Of a DNA stretch of 64,000 bases, positions 1 through 9,391 are shown in pieces. Position numbers and translations under genes: made by a program. The notes under the pieces were generated by a model, which saw only the letters and a program-made list of their open reading frames with translations, was not told the DNA's origin and did no database searches. Source of the DNA: Weissella paramesenteroides ATCC 33313 (lineage in GTDB: Bacteria; Bacillota; Bacilli; Lactobacillales; Lactobacillaceae); the NCBI RefSeq assembly GCF_000160575.1, contig NZ_GG697130.1, positions 1 to 64,000 on the forward strand, in the 5' to 3' direction. Within the stretch, counting starts at the first letter, position 1; each line of letters opens with the position of its first letter.

Positions 1-20
1 TAACATCATTAATGATGTTA
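1..20 (-). terminator. Hairpin after tRNA-Gly, probable terminator cut by the window edge
   Basis: Positions 1-20 are a perfect 20-base inverted repeat lying directly after the 3' end of the minus-strand tRNA-Gly. This is where its intrinsic terminator would sit. Any following U-run lies outside the window, so the terminator call is inference. Confidence 0.5.
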
Positions 21-92
21 AGCGGACGACGGGAATCGAACCCGCATTCCCAGCTTGGAAGGCTGGAGCACTAGCCATTGTACTACATCCGC
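21..92 (-). tRNA. tRNA-Gly (anticodon TCC)
   Basis: The minus strand folds into a 72-base cloverleaf. The 7-bp acceptor stem GCGGATG pairs with CGTCCGC with one G-U pair. The anticodon stem CCAGC/GCTGG encloses loop CTTCCAA, giving anticodon TCC. The T-arm is GCGGG TTCGATT CCCGT. The CCA end is not encoded. It reads GGA and GGG glycine codons. A good promoter lies upstream and a hairpin downstream, so it is probably a single-gene transcript. Confidence 0.95.
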
Positions 93-123
93 AAAGTGTT
101 TCTCTGTATCAGCAACAATATAT

Positions 124-152
124 ATAATACACACTTGTTCTGACAAAGTCAA
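124..152 (-). promoter_or_regulatory. Promoter of tRNA-Gly
   Basis: Read on the minus strand, TTGACT (147-152) and TATTAT (124-129) are separated by 17 bases, close to the vegetative sigma consensus. They lie about 30 bases upstream of the tRNA-Gly 5' end. Confidence 0.75.
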
Positions 153-188
153 CACTTTTGTTATTTAACTTGCCTTTATATCTATTTC

Positions 189-1235
189 TTAATGATGAAT
201 AAACATTGCATCACCAAAACTGAAGAAACGATACTTTTCAGCAACCGCATGCTTATAGGCATTTAGAATATTATCACGACCTGTAAATGCGGCAACTAAC
301 ATTACTAAAGTTGATTTAGGTAAATGAAAATTAGTAATAAAAGCATCAACTACTCGCCACTCAAATCCTGGTTTAATAAATATATCTGTCCACCCAGAAT
401 CCGCGTGTAATTCACCATCAAATTTGGCACCAATCGTTTCCAGAGTACGAATTGAGGTTGTCCCAGTAGCCACAATACGGCCACCGTTAGCGCGAACTTC
501 ATTCAATGTTTGCGCGGCTTCTTCACTCAATTGATAAAATTCTGAATGCATCTTATGATCGTCAATATTATCTTCCTCAACTGGCCTAAATGTGCCTAAC
601 CCAACATGTAACGTTAGCTCAACCAATTTAATTCCCTTGTCAGCAACTTTTTGCAAAAGCTCTGGTGTCCAATGCAACCCAGCTGTTGGCGCAGCTGCTG
701 ATCCATTAACTTTTGAATAGACAGTTTGATATCTTTCCTGATCTGCCAACTTTTCCTTAATATATGGTGGTAATGGCATTTCACCCAGTTCTTCTAATAT
801 TTCTAAAAAGATGCCATCATAATGGAATTTAATCATACGTCCACCATGTTCTAATTCTTCAATTACCTCAGCCGTTAATTGTCCGTCACCAAACACTATT
901 TTTTGGCCAACTGGATACTTACGTGCAGGTTTAACAAGCGTTTCCCAGACATCATCCTTTTCTTGACGAAGTAATAATACTTCAACATGACCGCCAGTTT
1001 CTGGCCGAACACCATAAAGACGTGCTGGTAACACACGCGAATTATTCATCACTAATGCATCACCTGGATTTAGATAGTCTATAATATCGTAAAAATGGCG
1101 ATCATGAAGTTCACCAGTATCCGCATTCAACTCTAATAATCGCGAACCATCACGCCTTTCTAGAGGTGTTTGCGCAATCAATTCGTGTGGTAATTCATAA
1201 TCAAAATCATTTAAACTTGTATAATTTTCAGTCAT
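189..1235 (-). CDS. queA: S-adenosylmethionine:tRNA ribosyltransferase-isomerase QueA
   Basis: QueA transfers the ribosyl part of SAM to 7-aminomethyl-7-deazaguanine at wobble position 34, making epoxyqueuosine in tRNAs for Asn, Asp, His and Tyr. The 348-residue length and the whole sequence match the family, including the N-terminal [13 protein letters not shown] and the central segment with [13 protein letters not shown]. The start is supported by AGGAGT upstream of the ATG. The gene follows ruvB by only 12 bases, so ruvA-ruvB-queA looks like one transcript. That order is conserved in Lactobacillales. No other queuosine genes are in the window. Confidence 0.97.
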   Translation of the reverse strand: MTENYTSLNDFDYELPHELIAQTPLERRDGSRLLELNADTGELHDRHFYDIIDYLNPGDALVMNNSRVLPARLYGVRPETGGHVEVLLLRQEKDDVWETLVKPARKYPVGQKIVFGDGQLTAEVIEELEHGGRMIKFHYDGIFLEILEELGEMPLPPYIKEKLADQERYQTVYSKVNGSAAAPTAGLHWTPELLQKVADKGIKLVELTLHVGLGTFRPVEEDNIDDHKMHSEFYQLSEEAAQTLNEVRANGGRIVATGTTSIRTLETIGAKFDGELHADSGWTDIFIKPGFEWRVVDAFITNFHLPKSTLVMLVAAFTGRDNILNAYKHAVAEKYRFFSFGDAMFIHH

Positions 1236-1247
1236 TTATTTGTACTC

Positions 1248-2258
1248 CTAATTATTTTTATCGGGTAAAGGCAAATGCAGATGTTCATACGCTGCCAAAG
1301 TAACAACACGTCCCCGTGGTGTTCGTTGTAAGAAGCCAATTTGTAATAAATATGGTTCATACACTGATTCAATCGTATCAACTTCTTCACCAATATTAGC
1401 GGCGATTGTACCAACACCAACTGGTCCACCTTGATAAAATTTAATCATTGTTTCTAAAATTTTGTGGTCTACTTCATCCAATCCCATGCCGTCTATTTGC
1501 AATAAAGCAAGCGAAAAATTGACCATTTCGTCAGTAATTGTTTTTAATCCCTTAACAGTTGTAAAATCACGAACGCGTCGCAACAGGCGATTTGCTATAC
1601 GAGGTGTTCCTCGCGATCGTCTCGCAAGTTCGTACGCACCTTCATCCGCAACTTCAATATTAAAGATATCAGCCGAACGCTGAATTATCTTTGAAAGTTC
1701 ACCCGGCGTATAGTATGCCATATGCTCAACGATACCAAAACGATCACGTAATGGTTGCGACAACATACCTGCTCTTGTTGTCGCACCAACCAATGTAAAT
1801 GGTGGTAATGGAAAATGAATTGGATGCGCAGTTGGACCTTCTCCGGCTATAATATCGACATAAAAATCTTCCATTGCAGAATATAACATTTCTTCAACTT
1901 GCTTAGGTAAACGATGAATTTCATCGATAAAAAGAACGTCACCCGGTGCCAGTTCGTTTAACAACGCCAATAGATCCCCTGATTTTTCAATTGCAGGGCC
2001 AGACGTTGTTCTCAAGCCAACGCCCATTTCGTGAGCTACAACCATTGCAAGGGTTGTTTTCCCTAACCCTGGTGGTCCATATAACAAAATATGGTCTAAC
2101 GGTTCTGAACGTTGTTTTGCTGCCTCAATATAGACATGCAATCTTTGTTTCAAATCTTCTTGGCCAATATACTGCTGTAATGTACTGGGTCGCAATGTTT
2201 GTTCAATCGACTGTTCACCAGTGTCAGTAGACATATCATGTAAAAAGTCCTCTGCCAT
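1248..2258 (-). CDS. ruvB: Holliday junction branch migration ATPase RuvB
   Basis: RuvB is the hexameric AAA+ motor that, with RuvA, drives branch migration of Holliday junctions in recombinational repair. The sequence shows the Walker A motif GPPGLGKTT near residue 61, a Walker B DEIH, the sensor and arginine-finger region with [14 protein letters not shown], and the C-terminal winged-helix DNA-binding domain. The 336-residue length is normal. It lies between ruvA (17 bases upstream) and queA (12 bases downstream), consistent with a ruvA-ruvB-queA operon. Confidence 0.98.
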   Translation of the reverse strand: MAEDFLHDMSTDTGEQSIEQTLRPSTLQQYIGQEDLKQRLHVYIEAAKQRSEPLDHILLYGPPGLGKTTLAMVVAHEMGVGLRTTSGPAIEKSGDLLALLNELAPGDVLFIDEIHRLPKQVEEMLYSAMEDFYVDIIAGEGPTAHPIHFPLPPFTLVGATTRAGMLSQPLRDRFGIVEHMAYYTPGELSKIIQRSADIFNIEVADEGAYELARRSRGTPRIANRLLRRVRDFTTVKGLKTITDEMVNFSLALLQIDGMGLDEVDHKILETMIKFYQGGPVGVGTIAANIGEEVDTIESVYEPYLLQIGFLQRTPRGRVVTLAAYEHLHLPLPDKNN

Positions 2259-2275
2259 TTATTTCTCCCCAAAAA

Positions 2276-2866
2276 TTACTGCAATAATCTTAAACCAGAG
2301 CTAACATAGGCTGCAGTAGTTAAGTTTGTCTGTTTTGTTAACTCTTTTTCAACACGCTTAATATCTTTTTTAGCATATCCCAACGCCTCTAGTGCTAGTA
2401 AAGCATCAGCTAATTCTGAATCCGTCGCTTCTTCTTGTACCGACACGTTGTTATCGTCAATTGATAGCGTCAAATCCGAGAGTTTATTTTGCAAGTCTAA
2501 CACAATTTGTTGCGCCGTTTTTTTACCAATGCCTGGGAATTTTGTCAAAAAGCCAATATCATTTTGCGTGATAGCGTTAATTAACCCGGTATGATCACTG
2601 TTTGCTAAAATTGCTAATGCAGATTTGGGTCCAATTCCTGAAACATTCAGCAGTTTCTGAAATAGATCTTTATCTTCTTTAGTTAAAAATCCATATAAAT
2701 TCTGATCATTATCGCGAATTATCTGCTCAACATAAACAGTCATTGTACTGTTCAAAGAAAATGCATATGGATTAGCAACTAACACACGATACCCAACTCC
2801 CTGTATATCAATCACAATATAGCTTGGTAATATTGCGGTTATCGTACCTTTTAGATATTCGTACAT
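2276..2866 (-). CDS. ruvA: Holliday junction DNA helicase subunit RuvA
   Basis: RuvA binds four-way junctions as a tetramer and loads RuvB. The 196-residue protein has the N-terminal OB fold starting MYEYLKG, two helix-hairpin-helix motifs (around SGIGPKSA and FPGIGKKTA), an acidic linker and the C-terminal RuvB-binding three-helix domain. A GTG four codons upstream also opens the frame, but it lies inside the Shine-Dalgarno sequence (GTGGAG). The ATG at 2866 is therefore the likely start. It is the first gene of the ruvA-ruvB-queA unit and is divergent from the MFS pump. Confidence 0.96.
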   Translation of the reverse strand: MYEYLKGTITAILPSYIVIDIQGVGYRVLVANPYAFSLNSTMTVYVEQIIRDNDQNLYGFLTKEDKDLFQKLLNVSGIGPKSALAILANSDHTGLINAITQNDIGFLTKFPGIGKKTAQQIVLDLQNKLSDLTLSIDDNNVSVQEEATDSELADALLALEALGYAKKDIKRVEKELTKQTNLTTAAYVSSGLRLLQ

Positions 2867-2943
2867 GTTTTTCTCCACTTCTACAAGTCACTGTTTTCAT
2901 TATAGCAGAAAAAAATCACTAACCTTCGATTTACTGAATGATG

Positions 2944-2997
2944 ACATTTTTAAAATGTGAAATTTTGTACAATAATATTCACATTTTGTTCACATTT
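2944..2997. promoter_or_regulatory. Cluster of ACATTTT-type inverted repeats (operator-like) between ruvA and the MFS gene
   Basis: A 15-base near-perfect palindrome, ACATTTTTAAAATGT, lies at 2944-2958. Its right half is also the left arm of a second inverted repeat: AAAATGTGAA at 2952-2961 with TTCACATTTT at 2978-2987. A third TTCACATTT follows at 2989-2997, overlapping the proposed -35 of the MFS leader transcript. Repeated palindromic half-sites at a promoter suggest a repressor or activator site. The regulator is unknown to me. Confidence 0.4.
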
Positions 2998-3016
2998 CCT
3001 GGTTAGTATGTAATTA
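2989..3016 (+). promoter_or_regulatory. Predicted promoter of the MFS leader transcript
   Basis: TTCACA (2989-2994) and TAATTA (3011-3016) are 16 bases apart, with TATG just before the -10. The promoter would start a transcript near 3023 that covers the leader ORF, the terminator and the transporter. The -35 is imperfect. Confidence 0.4.
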
Positions 3017-3034
3017 TCGACTTAAAGATAAGTA

Positions 3035-3103
3035 ATGAGCAAGCCTACACTCATCACTTGGTCGTTTCGTCACCCACATGACGAAGAGTTTTTACTTTCC
3101 TAG
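3035..3103 (+). CDS. Predicted 22-residue leader peptide upstream of the MFS pump
   Basis: A short ORF runs ATG to TAG and encodes a peptide beginning MSKPTLITWSFRHPHD and ending EEFLLS. It lies between the predicted promoter and an intrinsic terminator, with the transporter further downstream. Its start codon is inside a hairpin (3030-3039 with 3050-3059, one mismatch). Its middle forms a second hairpin, TTCGTCA with TGACGAA. Only a weak AAAGAT-like ribosome site precedes it. This arrangement resembles the leader ORFs that control antibiotic-induced pumps by attenuation in Firmicutes. The assignment is inferred from architecture; I do not recognise the peptide. Confidence 0.5.
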   Translation: MSKPTLITWSFRHPHDEEFLLS

Positions 3104-3140
3104 TAAATCTACTCAATTAACATATCTCTTATTAAACCTA

Positions 3141-3181
3141 CAACAAAAAAGAACTGGTTAATAGCCAGTTCTTTTTTGTTG
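3141..3181 (+). terminator. Intrinsic terminator in the MFS leader (candidate attenuator)
   Basis: A 17-bp perfect inverted repeat (3141-3157 with 3165-3181) has a 7-base loop and a T6 run on the 3' side. It is symmetrical, so it could stop transcription in both directions. It lies 91 bases before the MFS start codon and 37 bases after the leader ORF stop. There is no gene for it to terminate on the plus strand except the leader itself. Confidence 0.75.
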
Positions 3182-3271
3182 TTTAATGAAAATATTAATA
3201 ACGTGCACGAATATCACAAAACGAGTAGAATAAATGGTTATAAAAAACAATTTAATTAGGAGACAATAATC

Positions 3272-4501
3272 ATGTTGAAAGAAAAATTGTCAGAAATGCC
3301 TACCTGGCGGCGAAATCTATTCGTACTTTGGTTTGGTGTATTCATGACTGGCATAGGTTTTAGTGAGGTCATGCCTTTTTTGTCTCTCTACGTAGACACT
3401 CTAGGTAACTTTACCAAAGACCAATTAACACTTTATAGTGGCATAACTTTTTCCATTACCTTTTTAATGACTGCAATCATATCACCTTTTTGGGGTAAGT
3501 TAGCTGATAGTAAGGGACGCAAACTCATGCTATTACGTGCATCATTAGGCATGGCTGTTGTGTTCTTCTTAATGGGTGCTGCTCAAAATATTTGGCAACT
3601 TATTTTCTTCCGAGCATTACAAGGGCTATTTGGTGGTTTCATTTCAAATGCGAATGCAATGATTGCTACACAAACACCAAAAGAAAAAGCCGGCTACGCA
3701 TTAGGAACCTTAGTAACTGGCGTAACTGGCGGTCAATTACTTGGCCCATTTATTGGTGGTATATTAGCTTCAATTGTCAGTTATCGTTTATCTTTCATTA
3801 TTACAGGTATCATATTTTTACTAGTATTTGTACTTGTACTAACACTAGTAAAAGAAGAATTCACGCCCGTTGCACGTGGTGAATCTCTTTCACGCAAAGA
3901 AGTATTTAAACAACTAAAGCACCCGCAATTAACTATCAGTTTATTTCTAACCACTTTTATCATTCAAATTGTTAATCAATCAATCAGTCCTATCGTAGCT
4001 CTCTTTGTCCGCGAACTAAATCATGGTGCAGTTGGTACAACGTTCTGGGCTGGTGTTGTGGCCGCCATGCCTGGTATAGCAACAATGCTGGCAGCCCCTA
4101 GATTTGGTCAATTAGGTGACCGAATTGGTACACATCGGATTATGTTGATTGGCTTTACACTTGCCTTTTCATTTATGTTACCAACAGGTTTTGTTACTGC
4201 AGTCTGGCAACTAGCCATCTTACGTTTTATGATTGGTATCTCTGACGCAACCATGTTACCTGCTGTACAAACATTACTAACGAAAACGACACCGACACAA
4301 GTCACCTCACGCATATTTGCTTACAATCAATCATTTCAATCACTAGGTTCTGTAGCTGGACCAGCTATGGGAACTGTCGTTGCAATGTTCTTTGATTATC
4401 GAGGTATATTCATTGCCAGTGCAATGCTCATTGTTGTTAATGCTGGTTTATTCTTTTATCGCACGAATTCATTAAAAAATGATGATTCACTAAATCTTTA
4501 A
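3272..4501 (+). CDS. MFS multidrug-type efflux transporter (PmrA-like)
   Basis: The 409-residue membrane protein has about 12 hydrophobic segments and the MFS motif A (GKLADSKGRK) between segments 2 and 3. It also has a GP-rich motif C region around residue 150 (GQLLGPFIGG). It resembles drug:H+ antiporters such as pneumococcal PmrA, which export quinolones and dyes. The exact substrate cannot be read from sequence. The ATG follows a good AGGAGA. It is the only plus-strand gene between minus-strand neighbours and has its own promoter and leader ORF/terminator, so inducible control by attenuation is likely. The downstream terminator is shared with the convergent DUF1361 gene. Confidence 0.88.
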   Translation: MLKEKLSEMPTWRRNLFVLWFGVFMTGIGFSEVMPFLSLYVDTLGNFTKDQLTLYSGITFSITFLMTAIISPFWGKLADSKGRKLMLLRASLGMAVVFFLMGAAQNIWQLIFFRALQGLFGGFISNANAMIATQTPKEKAGYALGTLVTGVTGGQLLGPFIGGILASIVSYRLSFIITGIIFLLVFVLVLTLVKEEFTPVARGESLSRKEVFKQLKHPQLTISLFLTTFIIQIVNQSISPIVALFVRELNHGAVGTTFWAGVVAAMPGIATMLAAPRFGQLGDRIGTHRIMLIGFTLAFSFMLPTGFVTAVWQLAILRFMIGISDATMLPAVQTLLTKTTPTQVTSRIFAYNQSFQSLGSVAGPAMGTVVAMFFDYRGIFIASAMLIVVNAGLFFYRTNSLKNDDSLNL

Positions 4502-4504
4502 ATT

Positions 4505-4570
4505 AAAGACCTTGATATACTTTAGCAAGTTGAGACTACCAACTAATGTTTAAAGTATATCAAGGTCTTT
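4505..4570. terminator. Bidirectional terminator between MFS and DUF1361 genes
   Basis: A 20-bp perfect stem (4505-4524 with 4551-4570) carries an A-run on one side and a T-run on the other. It sits between two convergent genes whose stop codons lie within 4 bases of its ends. The 26-base loop holds a small AGTT/AACT hairpin. Confidence 0.85.
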
Positions 4571-4571
4571 T

Positions 4572-5186
4572 TTAATCTATATTTATACGACGAACCATAT
4601 GGTAAAGCACTAACAAGGCAAATTGCAATGCGCCAAATGAAATAACAAACACTAAACTATGCATTGATATGGAAGCCATAAAAAGTTTTATGACTTTTTG
4701 TGGATCACTGACTATTTCCCACGAATTAATGCGCAAAAATCTGCCCAAATAAATACCATATGCAGAAACAAATGATAAAACGACATAAAACATAATTGTC
4801 CAAACGGTTGATAATTTCTGGCAGTATACCCGACCAACAATATGGGCTGAAGAAATCCCCAATATTAATCCGGTCAATACACCTACTGCTAAAATTGCAT
4901 AATTGAAAAACTGTGTCTCCGTCATTAATCCGGTACCGATTGATGATAAATGACTAAAATCAGTTACCATATACATGGCATTCGGGAAGAACACTAACCA
5001 AACAATTGTTATTAAAATCTGTACTAGGCGGTACTTTTTAAAATAACGAATCAATAAGGCCAAGTCAAATGGGATTAGCGCTAAAATTATATTCCAAATT
5101 AAAAAATTGTAATTGGTTGGTACCAACCAAATAATCAAAAGTAAACCTAAAATAACTAAGTGTACTCTTACAATATCTGTTTTCAT
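4572..5186 (-). CDS. DUF1361 family integral membrane protein
   Basis: This 204-residue protein has about six membrane segments. It matches the DUF1361 family by the LIWNIILALIPFDLA segment and the conserved WLVFFPNAMYMVTDFSHL block. No function is established for the family. The longest frame starts at 5237, but an ATG at 5186 is preceded by GGAAG at correct spacing, so I use 5186. The gene stands alone, converging on the MFS gene. Confidence 0.8.
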   Translation of the reverse strand: MKTDIVRVHLVILGLLLIIWLVPTNYNFLIWNIILALIPFDLALLIRYFKKYRLVQILITIVWLVFFPNAMYMVTDFSHLSSIGTGLMTETQFFNYAILAVGVLTGLILGISSAHIVGRVYCQKLSTVWTIMFYVVLSFVSAYGIYLGRFLRINSWEIVSDPQKVIKLFMASISMHSLVFVISFGALQFALLVLYHMVRRINID

Positions 5187-5268
5187 CTTTTTCTTCCAAT
5201 ACTCTGTTATTAATCTGACACGAATACCCCATATCATACAGTAACCAAAATAAATGCATCATAAAAAC

Positions 5269-5970
5269 TTACTTTAGTGTTGCCGTTTTAGCATTTACTT
5301 TATTGATGTACGGTACTTCATACCAATTAATTCCGCCCAACTCAATTTGTACTTGTCCAGCCATCTCATTTGTCAGCGCTTGCTTAAATACCGTCATTTC
5401 CGAATCGGCAACAGCAATCGTAACAGTCACATCAGCAGCAAATAATGTATCCAAAATTTGATAATTTTTTTGCTCTAACCAATATTTTAGCGGATCAAAT
5501 TGCTTATACGCAATTTTTAAATTGACTTCATGTCGTTGAATGCGTTCAATCAACCCACTTGCCTCAATACCACCAACAACAGTTCCAGCATAAGCTCTAA
5601 CAAGGCCACCCGCTCCAAGTTTAATGCCTCCAAAATAACGTGTCACAACGACAGCAACATCACGAATAGCATTGTTTTTCAAAACCTCTAATATAGGTAC
5701 GCCAGCAGTTCCAGCCGGTTCACCATTATCAGAGTACCGTTGAATTTCATTACGATTTCCTATCAGATATGCCCAAACATTATGCGTTGCTTTTCGGTGG
5801 GTCAAACTAATATCGTCAATGAACTGTTTGGCTTCTTCTTCATTGGCTATTCGAGCAATATTCACAATAAATCGTGACTTTTTAATCACTTGTTCCCAAG
5901 TATTTTGTTTGTCCGCAATTGTTATATATTTTCCTAACTGGCTAACATGCTCAGCTTGATTTCCTGCCAT
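5269..5970 (-). CDS. YigZ/IMPACT family protein
   Basis: The 233-residue protein carries the N-terminal UPF0029/IMPACT domain. Typical motifs are KSRFI near residue 30, SDNGEPAGTAGVPIL near residue 75, and VVVTRYFGGIKLGAGGLVRAY near 105. A C-terminal DUF1949 ferredoxin-like domain follows. Bacterial members (YigZ, YvyE) have no firmly assigned activity; eukaryotic IMPACT regulates the Gcn2 kinase. The open frame extends 21 codons upstream, but a strong AAGGAGG four bases before the ATG at 5970 fixes the start. Confidence 0.88.
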   Translation of the reverse strand: MAGNQAEHVSQLGKYITIADKQNTWEQVIKKSRFIVNIARIANEEEAKQFIDDISLTHRKATHNVWAYLIGNRNEIQRYSDNGEPAGTAGVPILEVLKNNAIRDVAVVVTRYFGGIKLGAGGLVRAYAGTVVGGIEASGLIERIQRHEVNLKIAYKQFDPLKYWLEQKNYQILDTLFAADVTVTIAVADSEMTVFKQALTNEMAGQVQIELGGINWYEVPYINKVNAKTATLK

Positions 5971-6067
5971 GGTTCCTCCTTCCATTTCAATAAATGAATA
6001 AAACTCGCTTATTCTCAGCATTACCGAAAACAAACGAGCTATAAACTTGTCAAATTAACAATCAATC

Positions 6068-7378
6068 TTACTCTTCATATTCAAATTGGAAATCTAAAAT
6101 TTGTACAACGTCACCATTTTCTGCACCTGCTTCATGAAGGGCTTCATCTACACCCATAAACCTGATTTGTCGTGCAAAACGCATCAATGACTCAGTAAAG
6201 TTCGTATTTGTACGTTTGAACAATCGTTCAATTTCATTACCAGATAGAATCCAAGTGCCATCTTCATCTCGTGATAACTCAAATGGTTGTTCTCGTTCTT
6301 CAAATTCATAATTTGCTTGCTCATCGTCAGCATCCACCATACCCTTAGGTATAAAGACTGGTGTCTCGTCTAGCAAGTCCGCTGTTCGACGTAACAACGG
6401 CTCCAACCCTTCACGCGACAATGATGAAATTGGCATAATTTCAATGTCATCTGGCACATTATCATCGTTTCGTAATTGCTCTTCAAACATCTCAAGAGCC
6501 GTTTGTGCATCGGGCATATCCATCTTAGTTGGCACAATAATTTGTGGTCGTTCCAATAGTGCTGGATCATAGGCTGCTAATTCTTGATTGATTTTTAAAT
6601 AATTGTCATAGGGATCTTGTTCGGGATCAACCCCTGACATATCAATCATATGTAAAATTACTCGCGTACGCTCAACATGGCGGAGGAATTGAATACCTAA
6701 GCCAACTCCTTCAGAAGCCCCTTCAATCAATCCAGGTAAGTCCGCCATAACAAAGTCACGACCGTCATCTAAACGAACCATCCCCAAATTAGGTACTAAT
6801 GTGGTGAAGTGATAAGCTGCCACCTTTGGCTTTGCTGCTGTTACAACTGACAACAAGGTTGATTTCCCAACAGAAGGAAAACCAACTAACCCAACATCCG
6901 CCAAAACCTTTAACTCTAAGGAAATGTCTAATTCTTCACCTGGCTCACCATTTTCAGCAATTTCTGGCGCCGGATTTTTCGATGAGGCAAACCGGATGTT
7001 ACCACGGCCACCACGACCACCTTGCGCAATGACTAACCGTTGACCTTTTTCAGTCAAATCGCCAATCACTGCGCCAGTCTCTGCATTTGTAATAGTCGTT
7101 CCTTGTGGTACCTTAATGATCAGGTCTTCTGCCGATTTTCCAGTCATCCCCTTGGTTGCACCATTACCACCCACTTGTGCTTTAAAGTGACGCTTATACC
7201 GAAAATCCATCAGCGTACGTAGTCCTTCATCTACGACCATAACGACTGAGCCACCATGACCACCATCGCCACCGAATGGACCTCCCATATTAATATATTT
7301 TTCATGACGGAATGAAACTGCACCATCCCCGCCTTTTCCTGCTTTAACAAAAATTTTTACTTGGTCGACAAACGCCAT
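6068..7378 (-). CDS. obgE: GTPase Obg/CgtA
   Basis: Obg is an essential GTPase that binds the 50S ribosomal subunit and links ribosome maturation to growth and stress. The 436-residue sequence shows the glycine-rich Obg fold at residues 1-158 and G1 GFPSVGKST near 165. It also has the switch II segment [13 protein letters not shown]4 TKMD and a C-terminal OCT domain (residues about 355-430). Length and order are those of Firmicute Obg. It has its own ribosome site (GAGG) and lies between uvrC and the yigZ-like gene, all minus strand. Confidence 0.97.
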   Translation of the reverse strand: MAFVDQVKIFVKAGKGGDGAVSFRHEKYINMGGPFGGDGGHGGSVVMVVDEGLRTLMDFRYKRHFKAQVGGNGATKGMTGKSAEDLIIKVPQGTTITNAETGAVIGDLTEKGQRLVIAQGGRGGRGNIRFASSKNPAPEIAENGEPGEELDISLELKVLADVGLVGFPSVGKSTLLSVVTAAKPKVAAYHFTTLVPNLGMVRLDDGRDFVMADLPGLIEGASEGVGLGIQFLRHVERTRVILHMIDMSGVDPEQDPYDNYLKINQELAAYDPALLERPQIIVPTKMDMPDAQTALEMFEEQLRNDDNVPDDIEIMPISSLSREGLEPLLRRTADLLDETPVFIPKGMVDADDEQANYEFEEREQPFELSRDEDGTWILSGNEIERLFKRTNTNFTESLMRFARQIRFMGVDEALHEAGAENGDVVQILDFQFEYEE

Positions 7379-7470
7379 CGTTCATGACCTCACTTTCTTT
7401 TTAGCTTTCTTGTAGCCAACTGTAAACTGTCGACTTACATTTTACAGTACTTTTTCAGGTTTGACCACCT

Positions 7471-9264
7471 TTAGTCATCGTGATTTTGCATTGCTGCCAA
7501 TGATATTCGAATATTATTGGCAACCCTCTCAGATATACCTAGCTTTTTCAAATCGTCTAATGAAGCAGAGGCCATTTTGTTCATTGAACCGTAGGTCGTT
7601 AGTAATTTTTGGCGTGTTTTGGGTCCCACACCAGCAATGCCATCTAGTCTTGATCCTAATGAACTTTTAGAATGTAGCTGTCGATGAAATGTAATCACAA
7701 ATCGGTGAACCTCATCTTGAATGCGCTGTAGCAAATAAAAGCCTTGCGAATTAGGATCAAGGTGGACATGTGCCGCCCCCTCTTCTTTTAACAAATCAGC
7801 TGTTTTGTGCTGATCATTTTTAACCATAGCTGCAACTGGTATTGAAAGACCTAACTCATCTTCAATGACTTCTCGAGCAGCATTTAGTTGAATAACACCC
7901 CCATCCATCAAAATGAGATCAGGCATTTCACTATGTTCTTTCAACAATCTTGTATAGCGTCTACGAATAACTTCCATTGTTTCTGCACGTTCATCAGCAT
8001 TTTCAACGGTTTTATTTTTATACTTACGATATTTATTTTTATTCGGTACACCATCTTCAAAGACAACCATTGCAGAAACCATATCTGAACCCTGTAAATG
8101 AGAATGATCAAACGCTTCAATGCGGTGAATTTCAGGAATATTTAATGCATCAGCAATTTCTTGCATCGCGCCACTTGTTTTTGATTCATTCATCTCTAGT
8201 AAACGGAACTTCTCATCTAGGACAATCTTGGCATTTTTACCTGCAAGTTCTAGTAAAGCACGTTTTTCACCTCGTTGTGGTGTTCGTACTGGAATATTTA
8301 ATACTTGGGAAATGGCCTCTTTATCTACCCCCGCTGGCACCAAAATTTCCTTAGGTAACACAGCATTCTGTCGATTATAAAATTGAAGAATGAAACTGGT
8401 CAATTCTTCTTGGGCAGAACCAACGATAGCAAACAAACGCTTTTCTCTTTTCATTAAACGTGCTTGCCTAATAAAGAAAACTTGAACAGATAACCAACCT
8501 CTATTCATATAGAAATTAAATATATCTCTTGGTGTACCATCACGTGAGATAATTTTTTGCTTTTCAACAGTTGCTTCAATAAACTTCAATTGATCTCTCA
8601 AGTCTGCTGCTCGCTCATAGGCTAAGTTTGCTGCAGCTTCTGCCATTTTTTTCTGTAACATTTTCGTGACAACTTTAGTATCACCGTCTAAGAAGCGTTT
8701 AATCTTTTTTATTTGCTCGTTATAGACCTCTTCAGGAACTTCTTTATAACATGCTCCCAAACATTGCCCAATGTTAGCATATAAGCAAGGACGCCCTTGG
8801 TAACCATTGCAACGACGTAACGGATACACTTTTTGTAAAAAGTGTAACGTTTCCTGAGCAGCATAAACATTAGGATACGGTCCAAAATAATGACCACCAT
8901 CATCTGCAACTTCGTTTGCTAATAGAATTTGTGGATCCCGCTCATTAGTTATCTTGATATATGGATACCCTGTACCACGTTTTAACCTAATATTGTAATA
9001 CGGTTGGTATTTCTGAATCAGGGTAATTTCTAAAAGCAATGATTCTTTTTCGGAACTGGTGACAATAAAATCAAAATCTGCGATATTTGCCACCAGTTGC
9101 TCTGTTTTTCCTGTATGTTCACTTTTAAAGTAAGAGCGAACTCTATTTTTTAAATTTTTAGCTTTCCCGACATAGATTATCTTCCCATCCTTATCTTTCA
9201 TCTGATAAGAACCTGGTAATTCAGGTAGTAAAGCTAGTTTTTGCTCAATATGTTCTGATGCCAT
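7471..9264 (-). CDS. uvrC: UvrABC system protein C (excinuclease subunit)
   Basis: UvrC makes both incisions around a lesion in nucleotide excision repair. Residues 12-90 form the GIY-YIG nuclease domain (LPGSYQMKDKDGKIIYVGKA). A UVR domain that contacts UvrB lies near 200-235. The RNase H-like nuclease follows, with EAFDHSHLQGSD near 395 and LILMDGG near 460. Tandem helix-hairpin-helix motifs end the protein (LDGIAGVGPKTRQKLL). The 597-residue length is normal. Its ATG follows AGGGAAGG. Confidence 0.97.
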   Translation of the reverse strand: MASEHIEQKLALLPELPGSYQMKDKDGKIIYVGKAKNLKNRVRSYFKSEHTGKTEQLVANIADFDFIVTSSEKESLLLEITLIQKYQPYYNIRLKRGTGYPYIKITNERDPQILLANEVADDGGHYFGPYPNVYAAQETLHFLQKVYPLRRCNGYQGRPCLYANIGQCLGACYKEVPEEVYNEQIKKIKRFLDGDTKVVTKMLQKKMAEAAANLAYERAADLRDQLKFIEATVEKQKIISRDGTPRDIFNFYMNRGWLSVQVFFIRQARLMKREKRLFAIVGSAQEELTSFILQFYNRQNAVLPKEILVPAGVDKEAISQVLNIPVRTPQRGEKRALLELAGKNAKIVLDEKFRLLEMNESKTSGAMQEIADALNIPEIHRIEAFDHSHLQGSDMVSAMVVFEDGVPNKNKYRKYKNKTVENADERAETMEVIRRRYTRLLKEHSEMPDLILMDGGVIQLNAAREVIEDELGLSIPVAAMVKNDQHKTADLLKEEGAAHVHLDPNSQGFYLLQRIQDEVHRFVITFHRQLHSKSSLGSRLDGIAGVGPKTRQKLLTTYGSMNKMASASLDDLKKLGISERVANNIRISLAAMQNHDD

Positions 9265-9329
9265 CTATTTGCCTTCCCTAATTATTAGCTGACAATCTAA
9301 TATGTTATGTTTATCCCAATTTTTCTCAT

Positions 9330-9360
9330 TTAACCAAATTTTAATTAAACATGCTATAAT
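9330..9360 (+). promoter_or_regulatory. Extended -10 promoter of the 43-residue small protein gene
   Basis: TGCTATAAT at 9352-9360 is a perfect extended -10 element. The -35 region (TTAACC near 9330) is poor, as usual for extended -10 promoters. The start codon follows 32 bases later. Confidence 0.65.
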
Positions 9361-9391
9361 AATGCTAATTATTAAATAGGAGGTCCTTTAC

